From Sinorhizobium saheli (GTDB lineage Bacteria; Pseudomonadota; Alphaproteobacteria; Rhizobiales; Rhizobiaceae): a DNA stretch of 36,852 nt. A program made the position numbers and the translations under genes. A model generated the notes under the pieces. It saw nothing but the letters and a program-made list of their open reading frames with translations. It was not told the origin of the DNA and did no database searches. Of the stretch, positions 7,567 to 17,216 are shown in pieces (positions within the stretch are counted from its first letter, which is position 1; each line of letters begins with the position of its first letter). The stretch is taken from positions 1 to 36,852 of the forward strand of contig NZ_LNQB01000092.1 in the NCBI RefSeq assembly GCF_001651875.1. Direction: 5' to 3'.

Positions 7567-8180
7567 CATTGCGGGTTGCGGAAGGTGAGCCGCGCCAGGA
7601 CGATCCGCGACAGGGCCGTATAAAGGCAAACGACGGCGAAAATCACCGCCATCAGCGGGAACCAGGCGGGAAACAGGCAGGCGGCCAGGAAGAAGGCGAT
7701 CGTCTCCGTCGCTTCCGCGAGCCCCGTGGTGAAATAGAGCGACTTCGCCCCGCGCACCTCGGTCGTCAGCGCCCGCTTCTCGGCCATGACGGCATAGGCA
7801 AGGAAGCTCGCGCCGTTGACATAGAAGGCGAAGAGCAGGAACCCGCCCGCAAGGCCGTTTGCGGCCGGATCGGCGATGATGAAGGCGAGCGGAATGGCGC
7901 CGTAGAAGGCAAAGTCGAGCACGATGTCGAGAAAGCCGCCGAAGTCCGTCTTGCCGCTTGCGCGTGCGACCGCCCCGTCGAGGCCGTCACAGAGGCGGCT
8001 GAGGAGGATCAGGCCGGCCGCCGAAGAATAGAAGCGGAAGCCGACGAGGGCGGCGGCCGCAAGGCCGAGGCCGAAGCCCAAAATCGTGATCGCGTCGGGG
8101 TTGGCACCGCGCTTCGCCAGCGCGGCGCCGAGCCTGTCGAGCACGGGATCCAAGCGCCTGCGCACCGCACCGTCAAGCAT
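7566..8180 (-). CDS. CDP-alcohol phosphatidyltransferase family membrane enzyme
   Basis: A 204-residue protein with several transmembrane helices. The family signature (DG-x2-AR-x8-G-x3-D-x3-D) appears as CDGLDGAVARASGKTDFGGFLDIVLD in pieces: DGLDGAVAR, then GGFLDIVLD. These enzymes transfer a phosphatidyl or phospho-alcohol group between CDP-linked donor and alcohol with a metal ion. Which lipid is made cannot be told here. It is not the standard PgsA or PcsA pattern that I recognise. ATG 8180 is used because GAGG sits just upstream. Another in-frame ATG is at 8198. Confidence 0.87.
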   Translation of the reverse strand: MLDGAVRRRLDPVLDRLGAALAKRGANPDAITILGFGLGLAAAALVGFRFYSSAAGLILLSRLCDGLDGAVARASGKTDFGGFLDIVLDFAFYGAIPLAFIIADPAANGLAGGFLLFAFYVNGASFLAYAVMAEKRALTTEVRGAKSLYFTTGLAEATETIAFFLAACLFPAWFPLMAVIFAVVCLYTALSRIVLARLTFRNPQ

Positions 8181-8401
8181 GTCCTCACCCTTCCGCACGG
8201 GGGGAAGCAGCCGCCGCTTCCGTCCCTATCCCCACGCTCAACTTATCAAGATCGATCATGTATGATCTGGATCGGCCGCGCCCCCCGAGATCCCTTATGG
8301 TCAAGGCGGATTTGAACACGACTCGCGTAATCTTGCCGTTATTCTTGACGAAAGCATATTGCTGTAGAATACGCGTACCAATTTGAAACAGGGTGTTGCA
8401 C

Positions 8402-8794
8402 ATGTACCGCGCGCTGACACGCGACATCGAAGTGACGGTCGAGCCGTACTATCTGGAGGAACAGTCGGATCCCGACGACAGCCGCTATGTCTGGGGCTAT
8501 CGCATCGTCATAGCGAACCATTCCGGGGTCGCGGTCCGGCTGATGACCCGCTACTGGCACATCACCGACGAGAACGGTCAGGTGGACGAGGTGAGCGGCC
8601 CCGGCGTGATCGGCGAACAGCCGCTCCTGAACCCCGGCGATACCTATGAATATTCCTCCGGCTGCCCGCTGGACACGCCATCGGGCGTGATGTTCGGCCA
8701 CTACAGCATGGAGGCGGAGGACGGAGAGACATTCAACGTGGCCATCCCCGCCTTCTCCCTCGATTCACCGGGGCTCGTGCGAACCCTGAATTAG
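8402..8794 (+). CDS. apaG: ApaG domain protein (Co2+/Mg2+ efflux protein family)
   Basis: A 130-residue protein that is entirely an ApaG domain: [20 protein letters not shown] at the N-terminus, [20 protein letters not shown] in the middle, and [17 protein letters not shown] with the Gly-rich loop. ApaG has a fibronectin-III-like fold. It was linked by genetics to Co2+ resistance and Mg2+ efflux, but its molecular role is unsettled. An in-frame GTG at 8393 is an alternative start, but the ATG at 8402 is the usual family start. It converges on hslO with a gap of only 20 bases. Confidence 0.93.
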   Translation: MYRALTRDIEVTVEPYYLEEQSDPDDSRYVWGYRIVIANHSGVAVRLMTRYWHITDENGQVDEVSGPGVIGEQPLLNPGDTYEYSSGCPLDTPSGVMFGHYSMEAEDGETFNVAIPAFSLDSPGLVRTLN

Positions 8795-8814
8795 CGCATT
8801 TGCAGTCGGGGTCT

Positions 8815-9810
8815 TCACTGCGAACGGACTTCGCTCGCCTCGAAGCGATAGGTGGTGGAGCAGAACTCGCAGGTCACCTTGATCAGGCCGTCCTCGATGC
8901 TGCCCTCGATATCCTCGTCGCTCAAACCCTCCAGGACCTTCCGGATCTTCTCGCGCGTGCAGCTGCAGCGATCGTAGACCGCCTGGGGCTGATAGACACG
9001 TACGCCACGCTCGTGGAACAGCCGGTAGAGCAAGCGCTCGGTCCCGACGGTGGGGTCCGTCAGCTCGTCGGTGTCGATCGTCTCGACCATCACCTTGGCT
9101 TCCGCCCAGAGATCGTCCTCCTCGAAGAGGGTCTCGGCGTCGTCATCATCGCCATCGCCGCCCGGCAGGTCCGGCTGACGCATGCGATGGGGGGCGTCGG
9201 GCAGGAACTGCGCGACCATGCCGCCGGCGCGCCAGCGATGCCGCGGCTTGCCGTGCTCGTCCTTGTCGAGGAGTTCGGCGACGGCGAGACGCACCTTGGT
9301 CGGGATCTGCTCCGACTGGCGGAAATAGACGCCCGCGATCTCCTCGAGCGTGGCGCCGTCGAGCGCGACGATGCCCTGGTAGCGCTGCGTATGAACGCCC
9401 TGGTCGATGGTGAAGGCGAGAATGCCGTTGCCCAGGAGCTCGTGCGGCTGCGTGCGCCCGCCCTCTTGAGCAGCCGCCAGCGCCTCGTCGTCATAGCGGG
9501 CATAGGCGCGAACCCGGTCCGGCGTCGAAAAATCCGCGACCACGAGGTCGACGGGACCGTCGCCCTGCGTCTGGACGATCAACTTGCCCTCGAATTTCAG
9601 CGACGTGCCGAGCAAGACGGTCAGCACCACAGTCTCGGCAACGAGACGTGCCACCGGAAGCGGATAATTGTGACGCTCGAGGATCGCGTCGAGCATCGGG
9701 CCAAGCTGGACGGCGCGGCCGCGCACGTCGAGCCCCTCGACCTGAAAGGGCACGACATGGTCGTCACCGGCAAAATCGAATTCGCCAAGTCCCGGCACTG
9801 TCTCTCTCAT
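8815..9810 (-). CDS. hslO: Hsp33-family redox-regulated molecular chaperone
   Basis: A 331-residue cytosolic holdase. Hsp33 is activated when its zinc-binding cysteines oxidise under heat and oxidative stress. The four C-terminal cysteines are present as CSC (CXC) and CEFC (CXXC) about 30 residues apart. The N-terminal domain shows the family motifs around LGPMLDAILERHNYP and LLGTSLKFEGKLIVQTQGDG. An acidic insert (GGDGDDDDAETLFEEDD) in the middle is typical of alphaproteobacterial forms. ATG 9810 is chosen because AAGGAG lies 6 bases before it. It is downstream of argF on the same strand, after a 301-base gap. Confidence 0.94.
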   Translation of the reverse strand: MRETVPGLGEFDFAGDDHVVPFQVEGLDVRGRAVQLGPMLDAILERHNYPLPVARLVAETVVLTVLLGTSLKFEGKLIVQTQGDGPVDLVVADFSTPDRVRAYARYDDEALAAAQEGGRTQPHELLGNGILAFTIDQGVHTQRYQGIVALDGATLEEIAGVYFRQSEQIPTKVRLAVAELLDKDEHGKPRHRWRAGGMVAQFLPDAPHRMRQPDLPGGDGDDDDAETLFEEDDLWAEAKVMVETIDTDELTDPTVGTERLLYRLFHERGVRVYQPQAVYDRCSCTREKIRKVLEGLSDEDIEGSIEDGLIKVTCEFCSTTYRFEASEVRSQ

Positions 9811-10111
9811 CGATTGCTCCTTGCTTGACCGGGCCGGTCGGCGCGACGGCATTGCTTTGCCCTCGTGCAACGCGCCCGTTATCCTATTTGATCCCGCCGT
9901 AAAGGGATTTGTCCAGAACGCACGTGCAGTTCGTCGGCGAGCACACCCTCGCCCGCCCGCATGACGGCCCCATTGCGGCGCGCCGCGTCTTTGAGACGCG
10001 CCAGGCTCGCCGCAGGTTTTTGATGACGGGTAATGGCCGGCGCCATGCCGAAGCCATTCCTAGGCCTAGATCGTGTCGCAGCCCTCAGATTTCAATAGGC
10101 GGCCGCCTGTC
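9811..10111. other. Gene-free gap between hslO and argF
   Basis: I see no convincing reading frame here. It holds a CGCGTCT-TTG-AGACGCG hairpin (about 9986-10002) without a T-run, resembling the short rhizobial palindromes, and the 12-base palindrome AGGCGGCCGCCT just after argF (about 10099-10110). The hslO promoter is probably within it, because its start is at 9810. Confidence 0.5.
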
Positions 10112-11023
10112 TCACACGGCGCCCAGGCACCAGGCGAGGATCGACTTCTGGGCGTGCAGCCGGTTCTCCGCCTCGTCAAAGACGACCGACTGCGGCCCGT
10201 CGATGACCTCGTCGGTCACCTCCTCGCCGCGGTGCGCCGGCAGGCAGTGCATGAACAGCGCATCGGGTGCGGCGTGCTTCATCAGCGCCTCGTTGACCTG
10301 ATAGGGCTGGAAGACGTTGTGCCCGCGGGCGCGATGCTCCTGGTTCATCGACACCCAGGTGTCGGTGACGACGCAATGGGCGCCGGCGACCGCCTGCTCG
10401 GCCTCGTGGCAAAGCAGGATCTCACCCCCGTTGTTGCGCGCCCAGTTCAGGATCTTGTCCTGCGGCTCGGAGCCGAGCGGCACTGCCATGTTCATCCGAT
10501 AGCCGAAGCGCGCCGAGCCTTCGATCAGCGAATGGAGAACGTTGTTGCCGTCGCCCGTCCAGGCAATCGTCTTGCCCTTGACCGGCCCGCGATGCTCCTC
10601 GAAGGTCATGATGTCGGCCATGATCTGGCAGGGATGCGTATCGTCGGTGAGGCCGTTGATGACCGGCACGGTCGCGTGCTCGGCCATCTCCAGGAGCCGG
10701 CGATGGTCGGTCGTACGGATCATGATCGCATCGACGTAGCGCGACAGCACCTTCGCCGTGTCGCCGATCGTCTCGGCCCGGCCGAGCTGCATCTCGGTGC
10801 CTGAGAGGAACAGCGTCTCGCCGCCGAGCTGGCGCATGCCGACGTCGAAGGAGACGCGCGTGCGCGTCGACGGCTTCTCGAAGATCATCGCAAGCATCTT
10901 GCCGGCGAGCGGCTTTTCGGCCGTCCCGGCCTTGGTCGCAGACTTCCGGACGCGGGCATCGTCGATGATCGTCCGGAGGTCGGCGGCCGTCATGGCCGAG
11001 AGATCGAGAAAATGTCTTGTCAT
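10112..11023 (-). CDS. argF: Ornithine carbamoyltransferase (anabolic)
   Basis: A 303-residue enzyme that makes citrulline from ornithine and carbamoyl phosphate in the arginine pathway. The carbamoyl-phosphate-binding STRTR motif is at residues 52-56 ([11 protein letters not shown]). The [14 protein letters not shown] segment and the ornithine-binding [11 protein letters not shown] are intact. Length is normal for the family. It follows argD on the same strand with a 73-base gap, and the two are probably co-transcribed. ArgF/ArgI naming is a convention. Confidence 0.96.
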   Translation of the reverse strand: MTRHFLDLSAMTAADLRTIIDDARVRKSATKAGTAEKPLAGKMLAMIFEKPSTRTRVSFDVGMRQLGGETLFLSGTEMQLGRAETIGDTAKVLSRYVDAIMIRTTDHRRLLEMAEHATVPVINGLTDDTHPCQIMADIMTFEEHRGPVKGKTIAWTGDGNNVLHSLIEGSARFGYRMNMAVPLGSEPQDKILNWARNNGGEILLCHEAEQAVAGAHCVVTDTWVSMNQEHRARGHNVFQPYQVNEALMKHAAPDALFMHCLPAHRGEEVTDEVIDGPQSVVFDEAENRLHAQKSILAWCLGAV

Positions 11024-11096
11024 TTGCTGTATTTCCTATCGTAGAAACCTGTAATCGACCACGCTTGCGCGGCGAATTCAATCGGTGATGCGGAAC

Positions 11097-12296
11097 TCAG
11101 GCGGCGGCGTCGCCGCTCTTGCTCCTCACCGCCTCCGCCGCGCGCTCCAGCCTTGCGAGCCCCTCGCGGGCCTCGGCCGCGGTGGTGATCAGCGGCGGCA
11201 GCAGGCGCAGCACGTTCTCGCCGGCCGGGACGGCGAGCAGCCTCTCGGCGCGGATCGCCGCCAGGAGGTCGGTCGAAGGCACTTTCGCCTTGATGCCGAG
11301 CATCAGACCGTCGCCACGGATCTCCTCGATCACGTCGGGGAAACGGTCCTTCAATGAAGCGAGCCCCTGGCGGAAGACGAGCGCCACGTCGCGCACATGT
11401 TCGAGGAAGCCGTCGGCGAGGATCACGTCGAGGACGGCATTGCCGACGGCCATCGCCAGCGGGTTGCCGCCATAGGTGGAGCCGTGCGTGCCCGCCACCA
11501 TGCCGGCGGCGGCCGCGTCCGTTGCGAGGCAGGCGCCGAGCGGAAAGCCGCCGCCGATGCCCTTGGCGACCGCCATGATATCCGGCCGGATGCCGGCCCA
11601 TTCATGGGCGAAGAGCTTGCCGGTGCGGCCGACGCCGCATTGCACCTCGTCGAGGATCAGGAGCAGGCCGAATTCGTCGCAGAGGGCGCGCAGCTCCTGC
11701 AGGAACTCCTTCGACGCCAGGCGGATGCCGCCCTCGCCCTGGATCGGCTCGATGAGGATCGCGGCGGTCTCGTCATTGATCGCGTTCCTGACGGCGGCGA
11801 TGTCGCCGAAGGGCACCTGATAGAAGCCCGGCGCCTTCGGACCGAAGCCTTCGATGTATTTCTGCTGGCCGCCGGCGGCGATCGTCGCGATCGTGCGGCC
11901 GTGGAAGGCGCCTTCGAAGGTGATGACGTGGAACTTTTCCGGATGGCCTTTGGCAAAATGGTAGCGCCGCGCCGTCTTGATCGCGCATTCGAGCGCTTCC
12001 GCACCCGAATTGGTGAAGAACACCCGGTCGGCGAAGGTCACCTGGGTCAAACGCCGCGCAAGGCTCTCCTGCCCCGGCACCTCGTAGAGATTGGAGAGAT
12101 GCCAGACCTTGTCGGCCTGCGCCTTCAAAGCCTCGACCAGATGGGGATGGGCGTGGCCAAGCGAATTCACGGCGACGCCGGCGGCGAAGTCGAGATAGCG
12201 CGTGCCGTCTTCGGCGATCAGCCAGACGCCCTCACCTCGCTCGAAACGCAACGGCGCGCGCAGATAGGTGTCGTAAAGCGGCGTTGTTGCGGACAT
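11097..12296 (-). CDS. argD: Acetylornithine aminotransferase
   Basis: A 399-residue class III PLP aminotransferase acting in arginine (and possibly lysine) synthesis. It has [15 protein letters not shown] near the cofactor phosphate site, [19 protein letters not shown] with the cofactor Asp, and the PLP lysine in [18 protein letters not shown] 12296 is preceded by AAGGAGAG, an excellent ribosome site. The open frame extends 86 codons further upstream, but this includes the leader hairpin and promoter and is not coding. It precedes argF in the same direction. Confidence 0.95.
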   Translation of the reverse strand: MSATTPLYDTYLRAPLRFERGEGVWLIAEDGTRYLDFAAGVAVNSLGHAHPHLVEALKAQADKVWHLSNLYEVPGQESLARRLTQVTFADRVFFTNSGAEALECAIKTARRYHFAKGHPEKFHVITFEGAFHGRTIATIAAGGQQKYIEGFGPKAPGFYQVPFGDIAAVRNAINDETAAILIEPIQGEGGIRLASKEFLQELRALCDEFGLLLILDEVQCGVGRTGKLFAHEWAGIRPDIMAVAKGIGGGFPLGACLATDAAAAGMVAGTHGSTYGGNPLAMAVGNAVLDVILADGFLEHVRDVALVFRQGLASLKDRFPDVIEEIRGDGLMLGIKAKVPSTDLLAAIRAERLLAVPAGENVLRLLPPLITTAAEAREGLARLERAAEAVRSKSGDAAA

Positions 12297-12340
12297 GCTG
12301 AACTCTCCTTGGTTCCGGCATCGGCCCTGGTGCGGCCCGA

Positions 12341-12370
12341 TAAAAATCAAAAATGCCGCCTTTCGGCGGC
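12341..12370 (-). terminator. GC hairpin with T-rich tail in the argD leader
   Basis: On the minus strand GCCGCC-GAAA-GGCGGC (12370-12355) is followed by ATTTTTGATTTTTA. It is shaped like an intrinsic terminator but lies upstream of argD, 45-75 bases before the start codon. A predicted promoter places transcription start at its 5' foot. It may be an attenuator, a 5'-stabilising hairpin, or the end of a very short RNA. No arginine-codon leader peptide is visible. Confidence 0.6.
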
Positions 12371-12377
12371 GGGAGGC

Positions 12378-12406
12378 ACTATTCCTATTTCGCGGCGCAA
12401 TGTCAA
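12378..12406 (-). promoter_or_regulatory. Predicted argD promoter
   Basis: On the minus strand TTGACA (12406-12401), a 17-base spacer and AATAGT (12383-12378). The -35 is consensus and the -10 matches TATAAT at four positions. The inferred start of transcription is close to 12371. Confidence 0.5.
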
Positions 12407-12523
12407 CAAAACCAAGGTTTGCAAGCGCTTTGCCGGAGGAGATTCCCGCGCTCGAAAAAATCGCTCCGCAGGGCTTGCAAAAATGCAACGCTCCGCCAGC
12501 AAGTTGGGGAAAACTGCGAAAAC

Positions 12524-12560
12524 GATTCGGCGCGATTCCGGCGACTCTTGCCACGGAGTC
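12524..12560. promoter_or_regulatory. Cluster of four GANTC (CcrM methylation) sites upstream of gcrA
   Basis: GATTC at 12524, GATTC at 12534, GACTC at 12543 and GAGTC at 12556 lie within 37 bp. A fifth, GATTC at 12667, lies between them and the gcrA start. GANTC is the target of the alphaproteobacterial cell-cycle methyltransferase CcrM, and GcrA acts at promoters with methylated GANTC. Fewer than one site would be expected by chance in this length. Confidence 0.7.
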
Positions 12561-12574
12561 ACCCTGCCGGTAGG

Positions 12575-12589
12575 TTAGTATTCAATTAC
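12575..12589. promoter_or_regulatory. Possible CtrA-binding site before gcrA
   Basis: TTAG-N7-TTAC matches the CtrA consensus TTAA-N7-TTAA at six of eight positions with exact spacing. CtrA is known to control gcrA in Caulobacter. The site lies about 120 bases before the gcrA start. The match is short, so this is tentative. Confidence 0.35.
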
Positions 12590-12705
12590 TAGACGCATGC
12601 GGCGGACCTAGTCACCAAAAGTGTTATCGCGTTGAAACTCCGGAGCTTTTCCGGAGAACGGTGATGGATTCTGCCATCCCAACGCCGAGAACGGGGAGTG
12701 CAGAG

Positions 12706-13224
12706 ATGAACTGGACTGACGAGCGGGTCGAGAAACTGAAGAAGCTGTGGTCCGAGGGCCTGAGCGCCAGCCAGATCGCGGCGCAACTGGGCGGCGTCAG
12801 TCGCAATGCGGTCATCGGCAAGGTCCACCGCCTGAGCCTGCCCGGGCGCGCCAAGGCCGGCGGGACAACCGTGGCGGCCGCGCGCCCCAAGCGGGCGACC
12901 TCGGCCCCGAGGGCGCCGAACTACGCGGCGCGCGCCGTGACCCGCACCCCCCGCACGGCCGGAGCAACGGCGCTGAAGGAAGAGGTCGCGGTCGACCTGG
13001 CGGTCGAGCCGGACATCGAGCTCGATGCCAACATCGTCGTGCCGATGTCGCGCCGGCTGGAGCTGACCCAGCTCACCGAGCGCACCTGCAAATGGCCGAT
13101 CGGCGATCCGCTGAAGGAAGAGTTCCACTTCTGCGGCAACGACTCGCCGGAGTCCTCGCCCTATTGCAGCTACCACGCCCGCCTCGCCTACCAGCCCTCG
13201 GCCGAGCGCAGACGCATCCGCTGA
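12706..13224 (+). CDS. gcrA: GcrA cell-cycle regulator
   Basis: A 172-residue protein. The N-terminal DNA-binding domain MNWTDERVEKLKKLWSEGLS and the SQIAAQLGGVSRNAVIGKVHRL helix-turn-helix define GcrA. An Ala/Pro/Arg-rich linker (about residues 50-95) follows. The C-terminal sigma70-interacting region has CKWPIGDP, FCGN and SPYCSYHARLAYQP. GcrA binds RNA polymerase sigma-70 and activates cell-cycle promoters that carry methylated GANTC. ATG 12706 has GGGGAG upstream. The in-frame start at 12661 adds 15 residues not found in the family. A small hairpin CTCCGG/CCGGAG lies in the leader at 12638-12656. Confidence 0.95.
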   Translation: MNWTDERVEKLKKLWSEGLSASQIAAQLGGVSRNAVIGKVHRLSLPGRAKAGGTTVAAARPKRATSAPRAPNYAARAVTRTPRTAGATALKEEVAVDLAVEPDIELDANIVVPMSRRLELTQLTERTCKWPIGDPLKEEFHFCGNDSPESSPYCSYHARLAYQPSAERRRIR

Positions 13225-13249
13225 GCCTCCTCGGCAAAGGGTGGAAAGA

Positions 13250-13271
13250 AGGGGCCGCATGGCCCCTTTTT
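13250..13271 (+). terminator. Intrinsic terminator of gcrA
   Basis: AGGGGCC-GCAT-GGCCCCT followed directly by TTTT, 25 bases after the gcrA stop codon. Confidence 0.85.
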
Positions 13272-13299
13272 CCTGTGCGCGGCGGCAAAATCAGGAGGC

Positions 13300-13440
13300 G
13301 GCAGCGCCCCCTCATCCGGCCTGCCGGCCACCTTCTCCCCGCACGCGGGGCGAAGGAGACTCGCGGTGCTGCCTCAGTCCCCCTCTTCCCGCCAGAACAC
13401 CCACAAGGGGGGAGATGCCCGGCAGGGCAGAGGGGGTGCG
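13300..13440. repeat. Dispersed rhizobial intergenic repeat (CCCTCATCCGGCCTGCCGGC type)
   Basis: This stretch has CCCCTCATCCGGCCTGCCGG, CACCTTCTCCCCGCACGCGG and later GGGGGGAGATGCCCGGCAGG blocks. Such sequences recur between genes in Rhizobiaceae and can form long imperfect hairpins. A short related piece (CCCCTCACCCTAACC) occurs near 3880. Assignment to a repeat family is from memory. Only the internal complementarity is seen directly. Confidence 0.5.
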
Positions 13441-13489
13441 GCTCGACAGCCGCATATGCCGGGCGCCTCAGCCTCGCGGCGCCGCCGGA

Positions 13490-14173
13490 TCAGCTTTCCA
13501 GGGAATACCCCGCCCCGCGCACCGTGCGGATGACGTCCGGCATGTTGGAGACGTTCAGCGCCTTGCGCAGGCGGCCGACATGGACGTCCACCGTTCGCTC
13601 GTCGACATAGATGTCGTGGCCCCAGACGCCGTCGAGCAATTGCGAGCGGGAAAAGACGCGGCCGGGCGAGGACATGAGGAACTCGAGCAGCCTGAACTCC
13701 GTCGGCCCGAGCCGCACTTCGCGGCTGCGGCGATGGACGCGGTGCGTCTCCCGATCGAGCTCGATGTCGCCGCAGCGTAAGTGCGTCGAGAGCACCTCGG
13801 GCCTGGCGCGCCTGAGCATCGCCTTGACGCGCGCCATCAGCTCCGGTGTCGAGAACGGCTTGACGACATAGTCGTCGGCGCCGGTCGCAAGTCCCCGCAC
13901 GCGCTCGCTTTCCTCGCCTCGCGCCGTCAGCATGATAATCGGCAGCCGCTCCGTCTCCGGCCGCTGGCGCAGCCTGCGGCAGAGTTCGATGCCGGAAACG
14001 CCGGGCAGCATCCAATCGAGGATCAGAAGGTCGGGCAGGCGCTCCCGCAAGCGGATTTCCGCCTCGTCGCCGCGCAGGATCGTATCGACTTCAAATCCCT
14101 CTGCCTCGAGATTGTAGCGCAGCAGCACGCTCAACGCCTCCTCGTCTTCGACAACGGCAATCTTCGGCAACAT
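13490..14173 (-). CDS. phoB: Phosphate regulon response regulator PhoB
   Basis: A 227-residue OmpR-family regulator. The receiver domain (about residues 1-120) has the acidic pair Glu9-Asp10, phosphoacceptor Asp53 (LILDWMLPG) and Lys105 (VVKPF). The C-terminal winged helix has SREVRLGPTEFRLLEFLMSS and YVDERTVDVHVGRLRKAL. Phosphorylated by PhoR under phosphate starvation, it binds Pho boxes such as the one before pstS. It is the last gene of the pst-pho run, 60 bases after phoU. Confidence 0.97.
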   Translation of the reverse strand: MLPKIAVVEDEEALSVLLRYNLEAEGFEVDTILRGDEAEIRLRERLPDLLILDWMLPGVSGIELCRRLRQRPETERLPIIMLTARGEESERVRGLATGADDYVVKPFSTPELMARVKAMLRRARPEVLSTHLRCGDIELDRETHRVHRRSREVRLGPTEFRLLEFLMSSPGRVFSRSQLLDGVWGHDIYVDERTVDVHVGRLRKALNVSNMPDVIRTVRGAGYSLES

Positions 14174-14233
14174 TCAGTCCAACTCCATCGCAGCGGAAGC
14201 AAGATTGGCGCACGGCTTTCGCATGCGACGACG

Positions 14234-14947
14234 TCAGCCCTTCACCGAGCCCAGGGTCGGCGTCGTGTCGTCCTTCGGCCGTTCGCCGGTCGGCTGGGCG
14301 CCAGTCGCCATGTAGTAGATCGTCTCGGCGATGTTGGTCGCATGATCGCCGATCCGCTCGATGTTCTTGGCGCAGAAGAGAAGATGCGTGCAGGGCGTGA
14401 TGTTGCGCGGATCTTCCATCATGTAGGTGAGCAGTTCGCGGAACAGCGAGGTGTAGATCGCGTCGATCTCCTCGTCGCGCTCGCGGATGCTGTTGGCCTT
14501 TTCCGGCGAGCGCGAGGCATAGACGTCGAGCACTTCTTTGAGTTGGACGAGGGCGAGTTCGGCCAGATGCTCGAGACCGCGCGCGAGGTTTCGCGGGATG
14601 CCGGCCCCAGCCACCGCGATGACGCGCTTGGCGGTGTTCTTGCCGAGGTCGCCGACGCGTTCCAGATCGGCGGCGATGCGGATCGATCCCATGATCTCGC
14701 GCAAGTCGGAGGCCATCGGCTGTCGCTTGGCGATGGTGACGATCGCCTTCTCGCCGATCTGGCGCTCCGCATCGTCCAGGATCGCGTCGTCGGAGATCAC
14801 CTTCTGCGCCAAGGCAAGGTCGGAATTGATCAGCGCCCGGACGGAATCCGCGACCATCTGCTCCGCCAGGCCTCCCATCTCGGAGATCCGGCGCGTGAGA
14901 TATTTCAGCTCCTCGTCGAAGGCGGAATTTATGTGTGCGTGCGACAT
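14234..14947 (-). CDS. phoU: Phosphate signalling adaptor PhoU
   Basis: A 237-residue helical protein made of two PhoU repeats, each with the acidic metal-binding motif: RIAADLERVGDLGKNTAKR and CAKNIERIGDHATNIAE. PhoU links the Pst transporter to PhoR, keeping the regulon off when phosphate is ample, and limits phosphate uptake. It lies between pstB (117-base gap) and phoB. The short tail rich in Thr/Pro/Lys is poorly conserved in the family. Confidence 0.97.
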   Translation of the reverse strand: MSHAHINSAFDEELKYLTRRISEMGGLAEQMVADSVRALINSDLALAQKVISDDAILDDAERQIGEKAIVTIAKRQPMASDLREIMGSIRIAADLERVGDLGKNTAKRVIAVAGAGIPRNLARGLEHLAELALVQLKEVLDVYASRSPEKANSIRERDEEIDAIYTSLFRELLTYMMEDPRNITPCTHLLFCAKNIERIGDHATNIAETIYYMATGAQPTGERPKDDTTPTLGSVKG

Positions 14948-15064
14948 TTTCGTTTCCTCGGGGCCTGTTGCGGCGAATGGCCCTCAATCGAATCCATAGG
15001 TCGGGCGATTGCAAAAGCTAGGGCGCCGGAAGCGGCCGCTAAGGGCGGGGCCGCTTCTCGCCTC

Positions 15065-15880
<816 letters not shown>

Positions 15881-15893
15881 AGTCCTTACCCCA

Positions 15894-17216
15894 CTACCAG
15901 CGACGCTCAAAGCGACGCCGCAACAGAATTGCGCCGAGATTCATGACGATCAGGAAGATCAGAAGAATGATGATCGCCCCTGACGTGCGCTCGACGAAGG
16001 CGCGTTCGGCCTCGTTCGCCCACATGTAGATCTGCACCGGCAGCGCCGTCGCGGGTTCGAGCGGCGAGCCCGGATAGTCGACGACGAAGGCGACCATGCC
16101 GATCAGCAGCAGCGGAGCGGTCTCGCCGAGGGCGTGCGCCAGGCCGATGATCGTGCCTGTTAGAACGCCCGGCATCGCGAGCGGCAGCACATGGTGGAAG
16201 ACCGTCTGCATCTTCGATGCGCCGAGGCCGAGCGCGGCGGAGCGGATCGACGGCGGAACGGCCTTCAGCGCCGCGCGGGTCGCGATAATGATCGTCGGCA
16301 GCGTCATCAGCGTCAGCACGAAACCGCCGACCAGTGCCGCCGAACGCGGCATGCCGGCGAAGTTCACGAAGACCGCCAGGCCGAGAAGACCGTAGACGAT
16401 CGACGGCACTGCGGCGAGATTGTTGATGTTGACCTCGATCAGGTCGGTCAGGCGGTTCTTCGGCGCGAACTCCTCGAGATAGATCGAGGCGGCGACGCCG
16501 ATCGGCAGCGAAAGGACGAGCACGATCAGCATCATATAGGCGGAACCGACGAGCGCCACGCCAACGCCGGCGGCTTCCGGACGGCTCGACGCGCCGAAAG
16601 TGAAGATGCCGGTGTTGAAGCTCTTCCCGAGCACGCCGGCATCGGCGAGCTCGTTCATCCAGGCGACCTGCTGGTCCTTGACCTTCCGCTTCGATTCTTC
16701 GACCGAAAGATCGATCTGGCCCTTGAAGGCCGAGTCGATGTTCGCGTCGGCGAGCAAGGTTACCGGGATCGTCTTGCCGATGACCGAAGGATCGGCAGTG
16801 ACGATGTCACGCAGTTGGGTGCGGACGCTGTCGGAGACCATGTCGGTCGCCTGCTTGACCAGCGGCCGCTTCTTCGGGTCGATGCCAAGCTGCTTGACCA
16901 GCGCGTCGCGAACGAGCAGCGGATAGTTGGCGGTCATCAGTTGCTTCGGATCGGTCGCCCGCTCGTTCTTCGGGTCGATCACCTTTTCCGAAAACTCGAT
17001 CGGCAGCGTGATCGTCGTTTGCTGGAAGGCCGTGTAGCCTTTCGAAACGACGCTCCAGAGAAGGACCGCAAGGAAGAACAGGCCGATGGCAATGGCGCTG
17101 ATGCCATAGGCGCGGAACCGGCGCTCCGCGGCGTAGCGGCGCTTGATGCCGATGTCGCGGCGGCTTTCGGCAGGACGGGTCGAGACCCTTACCGTGGGAG
17201 AAGCTACGTCGGTCAT
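15894..17216 (-). CDS. pstA: Phosphate ABC transporter permease PstA
   Basis: A 440-residue inner-membrane protein. One helix near residues 38-58 is followed by a long periplasmic region of about 150 residues, then the permease domain with about five helices. The coupling region is [32 protein letters not shown] (key part: [12 protein letters not shown]). The N-terminal extension makes it longer than the E. coli protein (about 296 residues), as is common in rhizobia. Its ATG overlaps the pstC stop codon (ATGA), indicating translational coupling. Confidence 0.95.
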   Translation of the reverse strand: MTDVASPTVRVSTRPAESRRDIGIKRRYAAERRFRAYGISAIAIGLFFLAVLLWSVVSKGYTAFQQTTITLPIEFSEKVIDPKNERATDPKQLMTANYPLLVRDALVKQLGIDPKKRPLVKQATDMVSDSVRTQLRDIVTADPSVIGKTIPVTLLADANIDSAFKGQIDLSVEESKRKVKDQQVAWMNELADAGVLGKSFNTGIFTFGASSRPEAAGVGVALVGSAYMMLIVLVLSLPIGVAASIYLEEFAPKNRLTDLIEVNINNLAAVPSIVYGLLGLAVFVNFAGMPRSAALVGGFVLTLMTLPTIIIATRAALKAVPPSIRSAALGLGASKMQTVFHHVLPLAMPGVLTGTIIGLAHALGETAPLLLIGMVAFVVDYPGSPLEPATALPVQIYMWANEAERAFVERTSGAIIILLIFLIVMNLGAILLRRRFERRW

